Part shown: piece by piece, positions 44,000-54,314 of the stretch
Numbering within the stretch: position 1 is the stretch's first letter
Layout: the number at the start of each line of letters is the position of its first letter
Assembly (NCBI RefSeq): GCF_036370855.1
Contig: NC_088110.1
Coordinates: 23,307,501-23,371,500 of the forward strand
Direction of reading: 5' to 3'
From: Dromaius novaehollandiae
Lineage: Eukaryota > Chordata > Aves > Casuariiformes > Dromaiidae
Length of the DNA: 64,000 nucleotides
Program-made: the position numbers and the translations under genes
Notes under the pieces: generated by a model
What the model was told of the DNA's origin: nothing
Seen by the model: only the letters and a program-made list of their open reading frames with translations
Database searches by the model: none

Positions 44000-44880
44000 C
44001 TGCAGGCGTGTAACTCACGCCGCGGGAAAACGCGCTGTTTATCCTGCTGCCCCCTCCCCGCCTCTCCGCAAACACGGCGCGCGCGGGGGGAACGCCGCCG
44101 GCACCGCTCCGGCCCGTGCCGTGCACCCGGGGGGGAGCTCGGGGTGCCGGAGCTGTGCACCCCCCCCGGATCGGGGTCTGGGGTCCAGCCCCAGCGCAGT
44201 GGTGCCTCGGGGGCTCTGAGGGGCCTTGGGACGATGGCAGACTAAAGGGGTGAGCAAGGACGGCCGGTGCCGCGAGGGGAGCAGCGCCGGGTTGGCATGC
44301 AAGGTGGGAATCACCGGCATGGAAAACCTGGGATGGGAGCGAGGAGGCATCCCGGCCGCCCGGCCGCCGCGGGAGCTGCTGGCGGGAGAGGCGCTTCCCG
44401 GGAGCAGCCCAGCCTTCCCGTCGGAGAGGGTTGCAGGCCCCCCTGGCCCTTCCTGGCCGGAGTCGCTCCGGTTGCATCCTCTCCCTGGAGCGCAGCACCA
44501 GAAAACGCAGGAGCGCCGGCGCGGCCGGCATCTCCGGAGGAGGAAGCACCGCGGCCGCACGGTGCCATCGGCGCTGATCCAAAGCAGAGGACGGTCACGT
44601 CTCATTGGCCTTGACCCTGCAAAGACTCGGCCTAAGACGCTACACGCGCGCTTAACCTCGTTACGCCGAGCGTCGTGGCGGGGCGTTAAAAGGCGCTGGA
44701 AGCAGAGCCGCGCGCCCCGGGGTTTGATGGGCTCCAGGAGCCGCGGCTGGACGAAATGGGGCCAAACCAGGTGAAAACGGCAGCGTGCTGCTCGCCGGCC
44801 TCGGGCTCGGCGTCGGGGCCGAACGGCCACCGAAGGGAGGGCAGAGCGTGTCACCCGGCGCCCGCCCTCCCTCCCTGCCG
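44000..44880. other. CpG-rich intergenic block
   Basis: CpG-dense with overlapping spurious open frames on both strands. No coding similarity. Could be an outlying part of the ZFPM1 CpG-island domain. Confidence 0.4.
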
Positions 44881-44884
44881 CCCT

Positions 44885-45060
44885 CCCTCCTTTCCCCTGC
44901 AACTCCTCTTAATTCCTAACTTAATTTCTTTTGACATCCTCATCGCTGGCCTGACCTCTTTACTGGAATCATGTGGTGCTTAAAACTCATTATGCCACCA
45001 TTGAAACAGGAAGTTAATTAAAAACCCTTCAAAAAAAAAAAAAAACAAAAAAGGGAAAAA
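44885..45060. promoter_or_regulatory. AT-rich element ending in an A-tract
   Basis: AT-rich segment containing an ETS-like CAGGAAGT near 45,007, followed by an A-rich tract at 45,031-45,058. Not recognised as a retroelement tail because nothing upstream resembles one. Confidence 0.3.
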
Positions 45061-45227
45061 GCAGGCGCGTTGATGGGCGGCAGCGCCGGATCCAGCCCCG
45101 GGATGGGCTGGTGCCGGGGCAGAGCCGCCGGCCGGGAATGGGACGGGGCGAGCGGCCGGGCTCTGCCCACGTGCCGGGGGGGCGAGGAGGGTCCATCGCC
45201 CGTCACCCAGCATGGCTTGGTTTGGGT

Positions 45228-45995
45228 TTTGGGGTCCGGGGGGGCACTCCCTTGGGGGGCTCGAGGGCCCCAAAGGAGACGTCCTGAAGGGGGGTTGGGG
45301 GCTCCAGAGGGGGGTTGAGGCCCCATGGGCAGGTCTGGGGGTCCCGCAGGTGGAGGGGGGTCAGGACCCCGGAGGGGGGACCAGTGGAGGCCCTGGGGGG
45401 GGGGGTGCCTTGGGGACCCATGAGAGGGTTGGAGGGCCCCAAAGAGGGGGTTGGAGCCCCAAAGAGGGGGCTGGGATACCCAAGGGGGGGGCTGAGGGCC
45501 CCACAGGAGGGAATGGGGGTCCCACAGGTGGGGTTGGGGCTCTCAGGGAGTCTGGGGGGGGGCCAAAGGGGCGGTGGAGGTCCCAAGGGGGGGATCGGGA
45601 GCCTCGCGGAGGGGGCTGGACCCTCCCTCCGGGGGGGTTGAGCACCCAAAGCGGGGGCTGGACCCCCAGAGGAGGGGCTTGGGGGCCTACAGGAGAGGCT
45701 CGAGGACCCCAAAGGGGGGGGGGTCTATGGGTGGGGGTCAATGAGGGTCCCAGTGGGGGGGCTGTAGGCCTCGGGGGGGGGTTGGGACCCCAAAGTAGGG
45801 GTCTGAGGGAACCGCAGGAGGGCTCGAGCACCCCGAAGGGGGGGGTTGGGTCCCCAAAGGGGGGACTGAGCGCCTCATGGGGGGGGGCGGGACCCCCCAG
45901 GGGGGTGGGACCCCAAAGGAGGGGGTGGGACCCCACGGGAGGGGTTTGCGGGACCCCAAAGGCGGGGGTGGGACATCGGTGGGGGGGTTCGGTCC
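45228..45995 (+). repeat. G-rich minisatellite, period about 21 bp
   Basis: Degenerate tandem units of the type CCCCAAAG then a run of G then TTGGGA, each about 20-21 bp, over roughly 770 bp. The plus strand is strongly G-rich with many runs of three or more G, so G-quadruplex and R-loop formation is plausible. Because the period is close to a multiple of three and lacks stops, it leaves long Gly/Pro-rich open frames on both strands that are not genes. It lies immediately upstream of the ZFPM1 promoter. Confidence 0.85.
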
Positions 45996-45999
45996 CCCC

Positions 46000-47060
46000 C
46001 CCTCCCCGAATCACCCCCGAGCGCCCCCCCCGCCCGCTGCGGCTCCGCCGCGCCCCCCAGCGGCCGCCCCCGGCCCCGCCCCGCGGCGCCCGGCCCCGCC
46101 CCGCCCCGCCCCGCGCGGCGCCGCGGCGGCCACGCCATCCGGTGGGCGTGGCCTGCGGGGGGTGGGGGCGGCGGCCTATGGGCGGCCGCGGCGGCGCGCG
46201 GCGGGGGCCGGCCCCGCCCCCCGTGGAACGTTCCGCGCGTTTGATACATTGCGGGGCCCCATTGAGAAAAAAACCCGCGGCGGCGGAGCCCGGCGGCGGC
46301 GGCGGCGGCGGCCCCTGCTCCCCCGCCGCGCCGCCCGCCCGCCCCAGCCCCGGCCCCGGCCTCGCCCCGGGCAGCGCCGGGCCGGCGGGCATGCGAGCAG
46401 CCGGGGGCCCGCCCGCCGCCACCCACCTGCCGCCGGCCGCGCCGCCAGCCGGGGCGCCGGGCTCGCCCCGCGCCGAGCGATGTCCAGGAGGAAACAGAGC
46501 AACCCCCGGCAGATCAAGCGTGAGTGCCCCCCCCCACCCCCCCCCCCGCGCCCCCGCCGGCCCCCCGCGCCGCGGGGCAGCCCGCCGCCCCGGCCTGCTT
46601 TGTCCGCCCCGCCTCGCCCGCCCGCTCTGTCCGGCTCGGGGCTGCCCCCCCCCCCCCCCCACGTTTTAACCAGCCGGGGGGGCGAACGGGGCTCCGCGCT
46701 CGCGGTCCCGACGCGCCGCTCCCCCCCCCCCCCACCCCGGGCGCTGCGCCCCTGCCCGGCGCGGGGCCGCGGCGTGCGGCTCCCCGGCGCCGCCCCGGTC
46801 CGGCTGCGCGGCCCCGGCCGCCCTCCCACCGCTCTGCTTCCAGCGAGATGTTTCCGATGGCGGCGCAGATAAACGCCTGAAATATTGCGCTCTGCGAGTC
46901 CCGGCCCGATAACATCGCTCTGTCGGGACGGCCGGGAAGCGAGATCTCATCTCCGCCGGGCTGCGGGGCCCGGGCCCGCTCCGCCGCCGCCGTCCCCCGG
47001 GCAGCGGGGCCGGGCACCGCTCTCCCAGGCGGCCGCCCCGGGGGGGTCTGATCTCGGGGC
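46000..47060 (+). promoter_or_regulatory. ZFPM1: ZFPM1 CpG-island promoter
   Basis: Extremely CpG-dense DNA around the first coding exon. It has a cluster of GC boxes (46,092-46,111), GGGCGTGGCC (about 46,144), a GGTGGGGGCGG stretch, and a palindromic GGAACGTTCC (46,225-46,234) followed by TTTGATACATTG, which includes a GATA core at about 46,242. No clear TATA box. Transcription probably starts within about 46,200-46,300, leaving a leader of roughly 200 nt; the exact start is not determined. Confidence 0.75.
46480..46519 (+). CDS. ZFPM1: ZFPM1 (FOG1) coding exon 1
   Basis: Encodes MSRRKQSNPRQIK plus the first base of the next codon. This is the N-terminal motif of FOG-family proteins that binds the NuRD corepressor complex. 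FOG1 is the multi-zinc-finger partner of GATA1/2 in erythroid, megakaryocytic and other lineages. The exon ends at a consensus donor (GTGAGT at 46,520). Joined to exon 2 the split codon becomes CGT, giving IKRSLGEM, nearly identical to the human order IKRSLGDM (recalled). The reading frame is open for about 600 nt upstream through GC-rich DNA, so the start is chosen on the conserved motif (G at -3), not on an upstream stop. The gene runs beyond the window. Confidence 0.93.
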
Positions 47061-47815
47061 CGGCGGGGAGGAGGCGGCTGCTCCCGCGTCTTCCGAGAAA
47101 TCCTGCCAAGTGCTGGAACTTTTTCGGGGACGGGCTCGGCTCGCTTTTCCCCCTTGGAGGAGATGGGCGCCGGCGATAGCGCCGCGATGGGAGGATAGGG
47201 AAGGCTGGCCGCCGTGTGATAGCACAGCTCTATCTTTCTCGTGAAATAATTGCAAGGCTGAGTTGCACCTACCTGTTTCCCTGCCTGGGGTGATTGTTCT
47301 GGCGATAAAGCTCAGCTAGACTTTTACCCGGTTAGAGTTAAAAATAGTCCCAGCTGCCTCCTTGGGTTTTTTTTTTCTTGATAATCTTCTAGTTTAGTTT
47401 TATCCAACTTCAGTAGCTTTTTTTTTTTTTCCCCCTTTTTGTTTTTTTCCTTCCCTCCCCCTGCGGTGAAGAGGTGAAGTCTGGTTGGGAGATGGCTCCT
47501 TTCTCGGTGGCACCAAACCGCGCCGGCTGGAGCCCTCCGCAACGCTCCCGTTTTCATTAGCCCCAGTCGGCACAGAAGCGAGCGGTAGCGTCGCCGCCGC
47601 GAACGCTCACCGCCGACATAACAATGCTGATGTGCGATAGCCGCCGCGGCGCGTGGGACACGCGCGCCCTTCGCGACAGGAAGCCCACGGCCCTGCCGTG
47701 GCGGGGGCCGCCGGACCCCCCCGGGCCGCCGCAGCCCCCCGGCCCCCGCGGGCATGGTCCCGCGCGGAGCGGGCGGCCGGCCGGGCCAGGCAGCGTCTCC
47801 GAACGTGTTAGCCGC
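46520..47815 (+). other. Start of ZFPM1 intron 1 (CpG island shore and first GATA motifs)
   Basis: CpG-rich to about 47,060, then mixed. GATA-type motifs occur around 46,870, 46,907, 47,175-47,260 and 47,303. T-rich tracts at 47,368-47,450. No coding sequence. Confidence 0.5.
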
Positions 47816-47824
47816 GCCGAGGGC

Positions 47825-47925
47825 GGCTCGTATCTCCTTCCTCTGCTGTTTTCTTCAGAGATGTGAAGAAATGATAAAGTGGGAGGCTGATCTCAGGCCG
47901 CCGGCGATGGCCAAAACTGATTAAA
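47825..47925 (+). repeat. Intron 1 GATA module, copy A
   Basis: A pyrimidine tract ending in TTCTTCAG is followed by GATGTGA (47,860), GATAAAG (offset 13), GATC (offset 29), GATGGCCAA (offset 46) and GATTAA (offset 59). Offsets agree within one base with copies C and D. Confidence 0.6.
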
Positions 47926-48194
47926 AGCTGAAAGCTTGGAACCCTTCCTGTATGTGTCAACATGAAAACAGTCATTAGAGCCGTATAGCGCCGCGAGAGC
48001 GCGTTCCTGCCGCCTGCACCGCGCTCTCCCGAGGAGGGAAAGTATGCATGAATCAGGGCTCCGGTAACCAGACTCCTCTCATGTACAGACCGGACCTGTT
48101 TCCACAAAGTCTATCCTTTTTATCATCTCGGCTGAAGCATTAAAACCTCCTGCAGATCCGTATCTGCTCGTTTTATTTTCCTCAGTGACGCTAT
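47926..48194. other. Intron 1 sequence between module copies
   Basis: Balanced-composition, conserved-looking sequence with several TATC/GATA cores (for example CTATCC near 48,112). No gene. Confidence 0.4.
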
Positions 48195-48325
48195 GTTCCC
48201 TCTCCGGCTTCTTCTTTTTCTTTCTTTTTTTTCTTTTCTTGATGTGAGATGCAGATAGGCTCGAAGGGGAGATCGCGGGGAGCGCGCGATCGCCAAGGGC
48301 GATAAGACAAAGATCAGACACCGGA
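48195..48325 (+). repeat. Intron 1 GATA module, copy C
   Basis: Long pyrimidine tract (48,205-48,240), then GATGTGA (48,241), GATAGG (offset 13), GATC (offset 30), GATCGCCAAGGGC (offset 47) and GATAAG (offset 60). Nearly superimposable on copy D, including the shared GATCGCCAAG-GCGATAAG string. Confidence 0.7.
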
Positions 48326-48714
48326 CTATATTTAACCAGCTAGTTTAACCTTCTTCTTCTCTTTTTTTTTTCCGTGCTTTCTAATTTAGCAAGCTGCTTC
48401 AATAGGCAGAGCAACTTTTTTGCGTGGCCCCCCGTGCCAGGAGGGGCGGTGGGGGCTGCGGGCGCTCTGCCGAGCATCCCCGCTCCGCTTTAAGCGTAGA
48501 TGGCAGGCGGTCTTAAGGTACTAAAAGCCGGTTGTAAGCGGGAGCTGACGGCAGTCCGATAGCGGGGCGAGCGCCCGGTGCGTTGGGTGCCCGCTGCGGT
48601 GTGGGTGCTCACCGCGGTGCCGTCCCGGCGGCGACGACGGCTGCGCTCCGGCCCCCCGCTCCCGCCGGCGGCTCTCGGAGGCTGTGAAAACGCAGCCACC
48701 TCCGTGCAGCTGCT
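48326..48714. other. Intron 1 sequence, GC-rich
   Basis: No gene or clear repeat. Confidence 0.45.
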
Positions 48715-48968
48715 GCTGCTTTTTTCTTTTCTTTTCTTTTCATTTTTTTTTTCTTCTGTCTTTTGTTCTGCTGGTAGATAGATGTGAGGGGCTGATAGCG
48801 AGCAGGAGCTGATCTGCAACCCCGATAGCCTGTTATATTTATTAACTTCAAACATGGGAGTGTGGGCACACACATGATGAGTGAGGCTCCTGGCAGCTGC
48901 GTGTGCAGGCAGTCGCGGCGCTGGCTCGCTAGATCGGCGAGGCCGATAAGCGGGAGATTGATCTCGTG
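48715..48968 (+). repeat. Intron 1 GATA module, copy B with a split half
   Basis: Pyrimidine tract ending TTCTGCTGG, then GATGTGA (48,781), GATAGC (offset 13), GATC (offset 30) and GATAGC (offset 43). The equivalent of the distal half (GATCGGCGAGGCCGATAAG) appears about 100 bp later at 48,932-48,950, as if an insertion had split the module. Confidence 0.55.
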
Positions 48969-49084
48969 TTGCTGATGTGCCTCCGTGTGTGTTGGCTGGC
49001 TTGGGGTTTTTTTTTTTTTTAATATATATATTTTTTCCTAAATTAACTGGAAGTGAACGTTTTCTGCAGCAGTTGCAGGGGCCT

Positions 49085-49225
49085 GCCTGTGGGTGTTTTT
49101 TTTTCCTTTTCCCTTTCTATTCTGCTTTCAGCTAGAGGAGATGTGAACCCTGATAGGCGCCGAGGCCCGATCTCCGTGCTGATACAGATCGCCAAGTGCG
49201 ATAAGGGCCACTTATCTCTCCCGAC
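49085..49225 (+). repeat. Intron 1 GATA module, copy D
   Basis: Pyrimidine tract ending TTCTGCTTTCAG, then GATGTGA (49,140), GATAGG (offset 12), GATC (offset 29), GATCGCCAAGTGC (offset 47) and GATAAG (offset 60), followed by an inverted CTTATCT. Best match to copy C. Confidence 0.7.
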
Positions 49226-49599
49226 CAGACTGGAGCAGGATTCGCTACAATAACAAACACTGAAAAGAGGGGCAAAAGGGCTCCAGCAATTTGTTCCATT
49301 GCAAATGTGATTAATGCAAGCGCTTTAATTATCTGGTGGGGAGGGGGGAACTGCATATATATTTTACTTCTTGGGGTGTTTTCTTCGCCCCTCGCATGCA
49401 CGGGCTGTGTGAAATGAGCTTCGTTTGGGAGACGAGCTCTCCCCAGTGCCTTTATCAGCTGCAGATGTTGCATTAGTTTGGAGGAGGCTGACTTTCTTTT
49501 TTGATCGCTATCTCCCATTCTGCTAAGTGCAGCAATACATTTGGGGGGGGTGAAAGCAGAGTCATACTTTTGTGCGTGGATATTCTTTAATTGCTATTA

Positions 49600-49632
49600 G
49601 ATGGTGTTAGATAGCAAGCGTGATCTGCACTG
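49600..49632 (+). repeat. Possible degenerate fifth GATA module
   Basis: GATGGTG, then GATAGCAAGC, then TGATCTGCA, matching the GATAGCGAGC...TGATCTGCA part of copy B with about five bases missing. Weak. Confidence 0.35.
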
Positions 49633-50555
49633 TTAAACCGTGCCGCTTCGCGACTGGGGTTTTGGGGTTTTTTGCTGTTGCTGCTGTTTTCCCCTCGCTC
49701 GGGCTCGGTCGGGCCGTGCCGCGGGAGCGCCGGCGGGGCGATGCTGCCGGCCACGCTGGAAAACCGAAGTGAATTTCTTGTAAAGATTACAGTAGCCAGC
49801 CCGGAGTCTATTTTTAGCGCGGGCGCTGCAGCCCCGTGGCTTTTGATCCTGCCGGCACGCCTCCGGCCCTCTGCTCTCCCGCTCCGCGTGCTCCCTCGCT
49901 GCGCCGGCCCTCTGCCTTCGGGACCGCGCAGGTGCCGAGCTCCGCCGCTCCCTGCTCCGGCCGCCCCGGCGAGGCACCACCGCTCCGTGCCTCAGTTTCC
50001 CCACCCCAGGGCGGCTCCGCGGGGCCGGAGCGTTATTCCGGGCAGCTCCACGGGGCCGGAGCATCTGCTGCCTTGGCTGCAGGGAGGACCCCAGGGTGCC
50101 ACCGGCAGCGCCTCCCGCTCGGCTCCAGCCTCGGAAACCGGTATTTTCTGGGATTTGCCGGGCCGTCCCACCGGCATTGCCTGGGCACCGGCGGCGGCTG
50201 AGCCGCCCGCGCCGCAGGCCCCCAGAAAGAGCCATTCCTGGCCGCGGAGCCGGGAAGCACCGCGGGAAAGCCGCCGCTCCGGGCGGGAAGAGGGGCTCGG
50301 CAGGCCGCGGTGCCACCGGCCGCGGGCGATGCTGGGCTGTCTTTTCCCAGCCGTTTTCCAGCCAGGAAAGGGCAGCGGTGACCCGGCTGCCGCATCTGCG
50401 GGCAGAGCGGCCCGCAGAGGGACCTGGGGCCCGGAGGGGCATCGCAGCACGGGACGGCAGCCGGGAGCAGGAGGGGGCCCGGGAGCCCACCTTGGCCACA
50501 GTGGCCTTTGCATCACCGCCCGCGTGGCCATGTGCCTGGCCGGAGAGGAAGCACG

Positions 50556-50594
50556 CTCCTCCTCCTCCTCCTTCTCCTCCTCCTCCTCCTCCTC
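50556..50594. repeat. TCC trinucleotide repeat
   Basis: About 13 nearly perfect TCC units, a polypyrimidine tract capable of triplex formation. Confidence 0.85.
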
Positions 50595-50890
50595 GCACTG
50601 GGAGTGGGTTTGGCAGCTAGTCGGAGATCAGGCGCGTGCTGCGGGCTGGCTGTTGCCACATGCACTCACCGGGGGCGAAAGGCAGGCGGGGAAGCACCGG
50701 CTCCGGAGCCGGGCTGGTGCCTGGCAGCACCGCGCAGGCTGCGGCAAACCTGCTCTGCCGGGAGCCCCGGCACGCGTCCCTCCGGCTGCGCCGCGGATGC
50801 AGCGGGCTGGCGAGGGCGATCGCGGCAGGCGGCCGTCCCCGAGGCCCCTGGGGCGGAGAGGTGCTCGCGTTTGGTTTGTGTCTGGTGCCG

Positions 50891-50916
50891 CTCTTCCTCC
50901 TCCTCCTCCTCCTCCT
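50891..50916. repeat. TCC trinucleotide repeat, second tract
   Basis: Eight TCC units, 300 bp downstream of the first tract. Confidence 0.85.
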
Positions 50917-51589
50917 GGCGGGACCCGGCGGCAGCCCGCGCCCGGCTCCGGCATCGGCAGGGAGACGCGGCGCTGCATCCCGCCAGGAAGCCCGGCCTGG
51001 CCCGGCCCGTGGGGTTTGGCACCGCCGGCATCCCCAGGCGGAGGGACCCCGGGAAATGCAGCGCTTAATAATTTCTTTATTAGAAACAAGAAGGGAAAAG
51101 TGGACTTTTCCGGACTCTCTGTCTGTGAGCGCGTGGCCCGGAGCGGCATTCCCGCGGGCCGGAGCCGGCAGCACCGCACCGTCCTGCCGCCGTGCCCCGG
51201 GAGCCCCGCGGCTTCGCCCTGACCTCGTTTTTCCTGTGCGGGCTGAGAAGAAGGAGGTTTCAGCCCACCTCTTCGCCATAAGCGTGTGAATGAAACCTGT
51301 GGGCCCATATCTCTCTTTTTTCCCTTTTTTGTCTTTTTGCGGCGCGTCCCGTGACCGTTTTGCTGCCTGACTCAGGAGTTTTGGACGCCTCGGCTTGGCA
51401 GAGCCCGTGTCCTGCTCCGCGCTTTATCAGGAAAGTTCAAGTGTTTCGGGGTAATGAAGTTCCCTCTTCCGATGGCCGCGGCGGTAAAGGCTCCTCATTG
51501 TTCCCGCAGCAACGTGTTTTTTTGGCCGGGCCGAAATGCCGCGAGGAATGCAACCGCCGACCTTGGGCCGCAGTGGGGTTAAGGAGTGT

Positions 51590-52100
51590 GTGCGTATGAG
51601 TCACTCCAGATAAGCGCCTTCCACGGCTTTTTTTCCTCCAAAATAATTCTTTATCTCCTCTTTCTCACATCAACATATTTTCTTGACATCTCCCATTCAG
51701 GAGCGCGGAGCGAAGGCGCTTCTCTAATTCGGTAATCTGATGGAGCGCCTCGGCGGCGGCGGGGGGCATCGCCCGGTGCCCCCGGCCCGCAGCACCCAGC
51801 CCGGCGCGGGGGAGCTCGGGCACCCGCCGCCTCCCGGCCGAGGCCTCTCGCGCTCGTCGCGGCTCCGATGATAATGCGGAAAGTTGAACTGGCCCCATTA
51901 CCGCGCCGCGATGGTTGCGGCGATAAGGCGCCGATAATGGCAGCGATAGCGGCGGCTCGGTAGCCAATGGCTCCGCCGCTCCTCCCATTAACATTCCCCA
52001 CCACGGATCGGCTCGGAGCTGCCTATCTGCTCTCCATTTCCACTCCTCCGCTAGATAAGAATGGAAATACTGACTTCATAGCTCACTGATTAAAGTGTCT
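51590..52100 (+). promoter_or_regulatory. Candidate haematopoietic enhancer in ZFPM1 intron 1
   Basis: Opens with TGAGTCA (51,597-51,603), an NF-E2/AP-1 site, four bases before AGATAAG (51,608-51,614). More GATA-type motifs follow at about 51,649 (inverted), 51,922, 51,933, 51,945, 52,023 (inverted) and 52,054, plus a CCAAT near 51,963. This combination is characteristic of erythroid and megakaryocytic enhancers. Activity is inference. Confidence 0.5.
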
Positions 52101-52104
52101 GGAT

Positions 52105-53095
52105 TTCTTGATAATACACAGATAAATTATGTTTTTCAAAAAGAAGGTAGGGAAGGGAGTGCGAGGGGAGGGAAAAACCTCCAGCCTTCTTTTTTTTTTT
52201 CCCTTTTCTTTTTCTTTCTTTTCTCCCTCCCTTTCCCTCTTTCTCACCATGGCCCGTGTTTTCTCTGCGGTGAAATGCCCTTCCCTGGCCCGCGTGGGCT
52301 TGGCACGGGTTAGGAGCCGGCCACGAGCAAGCTGGGACTTTTGCTCCCGCGCTCGGCAGTGCAAACGGTTTTCCCGACGGCTGCGGCCGGCCCTGAGGAT
52401 GCTCCGCAGCCTGGAAGAGGCATCCGGAGCCTCTGTGGCACTGGGCTGGCCCTGGGCAAGCCAAACCACGGGGCCCTTGGGAGCTGTTTGCTGCCAGCCC
52501 CTTGCTGCTCCGTGTGTCCCGCTCCATGAAAATTGCAGCGGATCCATGCAGCGGATCCATGCAACGGGGCCGTCTCCGCAAAGCGCAGCGGCTGCTGCTC
52601 GCTTGCCGCCTGGTTTGAAGGCAGGTCGCGCCTTGCACGGGGCGCTTTGCAGGGCCCCCACCGAAACACGCTGCCGCGAGCCCCCGGGGACCCCGGCAAG
52701 GGCAGGAGGGCAGCGGGAACGTGCTTCCCGCTCCCCCGAGGCTCCCGGGAGAAGGCAGAGCACCTGCTCCGGGCACCCAGCTGCCCCAGCGAGGCCCTCA
52801 GAGCGGCCGGCTTCGCCCCCGTCGCGCCGTCACGTGCTGTACAGAGCTGGCACCTCCCAAAAATCAGCTTTCTAGCATGCATTTCCCCCCCCTTAATTTT
52901 ATTTTAATTCAGCTTGCTAAATTATTCCTGGTGGAGGAAACGGGGCTTCCAGGCTTTTGGGTTCCTTGCGCTGGAGAAGGTATTGACCGCAAAAATCTAA
53001 GTTTGTTTCATCTAAATATAAAACTAAAGAGCAAACAGTGTAAAGTTCATTTTTTAATGCGTTGCCCCATTCCAGTTGGGCTGTTCTCTTTATTT
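52105..53095. other. Intron 1 sequence, nothing recognised
   Basis: Includes a polypyrimidine tract at about 52,185-52,245. GC-rich until 52,860, then AT-richer. No coding support. Confidence 0.5.
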
Positions 53096-53099
53096 TTTT

Positions 53100-53225
53100 T
53101 AAAGGAACTGTGATAAAAAGCAGCGATAAAGCCAGGACTGTTTTGTGTAGGAGTCGCTATCTGTGTTATCTATCTCCCTTTTTCACTCTCCGAGCAGCTC
53201 TGTTGTTTTTTACTCTTATCTCACT
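53100..53225. promoter_or_regulatory. GATA motif cluster
   Basis: GATAAA at 53,112 and 53,125, then inverted motifs CTATCTG, TTATCTATCTCC and CTTATCTC within about 110 bp. Candidate GATA-factor binding cluster. Confidence 0.4.
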
Positions 53226-53240
53226 CCACCAAAATGCCAA

Positions 53241-53287
53241 GAACAGGAAAAAAAAAAGAAAAAAAAAAGAAAGAAAAAAAAGAAAAG
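53241..53287. repeat. A-rich polypurine tract
   Basis: Runs of A interrupted by single G over about 45 bp. Confidence 0.8.
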
Positions 53288-53289
53288 CC

Positions 53290-54130
53290 CAGGCGTGCGC
53301 GCGCGTTTGCACAGACCCGAACTCGGCGTCTGTGGGGCCGGGGCAGAGAGCGGCCGCGAGTTGGGGAAAGAAGGTGGTTGTGGGACGTCTCTGCCCCGTC
53401 CGCTCCTCGCCGCCGCCTCTCATCCCTGCAATGAGTTGTGCCCGGTGGAGCGGCTCCATGCCCGCAAGGGCCCCGGCGTCCCCATCCCACGGGAAACGGC
53501 AGTGGCGGTCGTCCCAGCCGGCGGCACCGCGGAGCCGAGTGCTCCGGCTGGGCTCCCGCGCGGGACCGGGGCATTGGGGGCTCGCCGAGGCGCTGGCCGC
53601 TGGTGGCACCCGCTCCGGCCGGGTATCTCCAGGGCAATTTGTCGCTAGATTAGCAGGACGTGACCTCTGGCCTCGCCGTCACCTGGCATCGCCGGGGCCG
53701 CGCCGGTGGCCGAGCATCCCGCGCCCGGGTAGTGTTTCAGTGCCGCGGCCGCGTGCGAGGAAGCCCGGAGGGGCCGCGGAGCCCAGGGATGTTGCAGGGA
53801 TGCATCCAACGAGGACCCGCTCCAGTCCCCTAATGCAACGGCTTCATTGCATTTTGGGGAAAAAGCGGCAGAAGGGAGCGGTTTGCAGCCCAGGGACTTT
53901 GGCAGCGAGCGGCCACCTCCATCCCGCCGTGCGCCGCTCGGGCTCCCCGGCGCAGGGCCATCCCACCGCCCTGGGTCTGCATTTGGTCGTGCCGCATCCG
54001 TGTCCCCCGCGCCGGCTCCCGCTCCCCGCCGGCGCCTCTATCCGATGGAGAGGCAGGATCGCGCCGGGAGCCGCCTCCCTGCCGGCGGAGCAATCTGCTC
54101 CTCTCCATCTGCCGTGTCGCGGGGCCGGGA
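53290..54130. other. GC-rich intron 1 sequence
   Basis: No gene or repeat recognised. Confidence 0.5.
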
Positions 54131-54136
54131 CGGCTC

Positions 54137-54194
54137 TATTAGAATCGCTCCCCTCTTAAAATCTATCAGCGCTTTATCGGCCCCATCTGAAGCG
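54137..54194 (-). repeat. Second GATA module family, copy 1
   Basis: TATTAG-AATCGC-TCCCCT followed by AATCTATCAGCGCTTTATCG (from 54,160) then GCC and ATCTG. On the minus strand this reads as paired GATA sites, GATAAAGCGCTGATAG. It shares 22 of 23 core bases with copy 2. Confidence 0.65.
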
Positions 54195-54314
54195 TAAAGT
54201 CACTCCATTGTCATTGTCCCCGTATTCTCTTTCTCGCCGGCTCCCCGCGCCCCCCCGGCCGGCTCCCCCCTCCCGCGCCGGCGCTGGATGCGCCGCGGCC
54301 GCGCTCGCTATTAG

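Larger units (their letters stand above)
49640..51590. other. GC-rich intron 1 sequence without recognised features
   Basis: Long open frames on both strands (up to 516 codons) are compositional. Contains two TCC-repeat tracts, annotated separately, and a short MIR-like segment (CCGTGCCTCAGTTTCCCCA) near 49,985. Confidence 0.5.

Noticed and set aside
45031..45058. A-tract considered as a retrotransposon tail
   Set aside because: No recognisable element or target-site duplication precedes it.
45212..46669. 485-codon Gly/Pro-rich open frame resembling collagen
   Set aside because: It is the translation of the 21-bp minisatellite and CpG island. The opposite strand is equally open, and neither has splice or domain support.
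51631..51680. Minus-strand GATGTGA followed by GATAAAG, considered as another copy of the intron 1 module
   Set aside because: Internal spacing is 18 rather than 13 and the later GATC and GATAAG words are missing.
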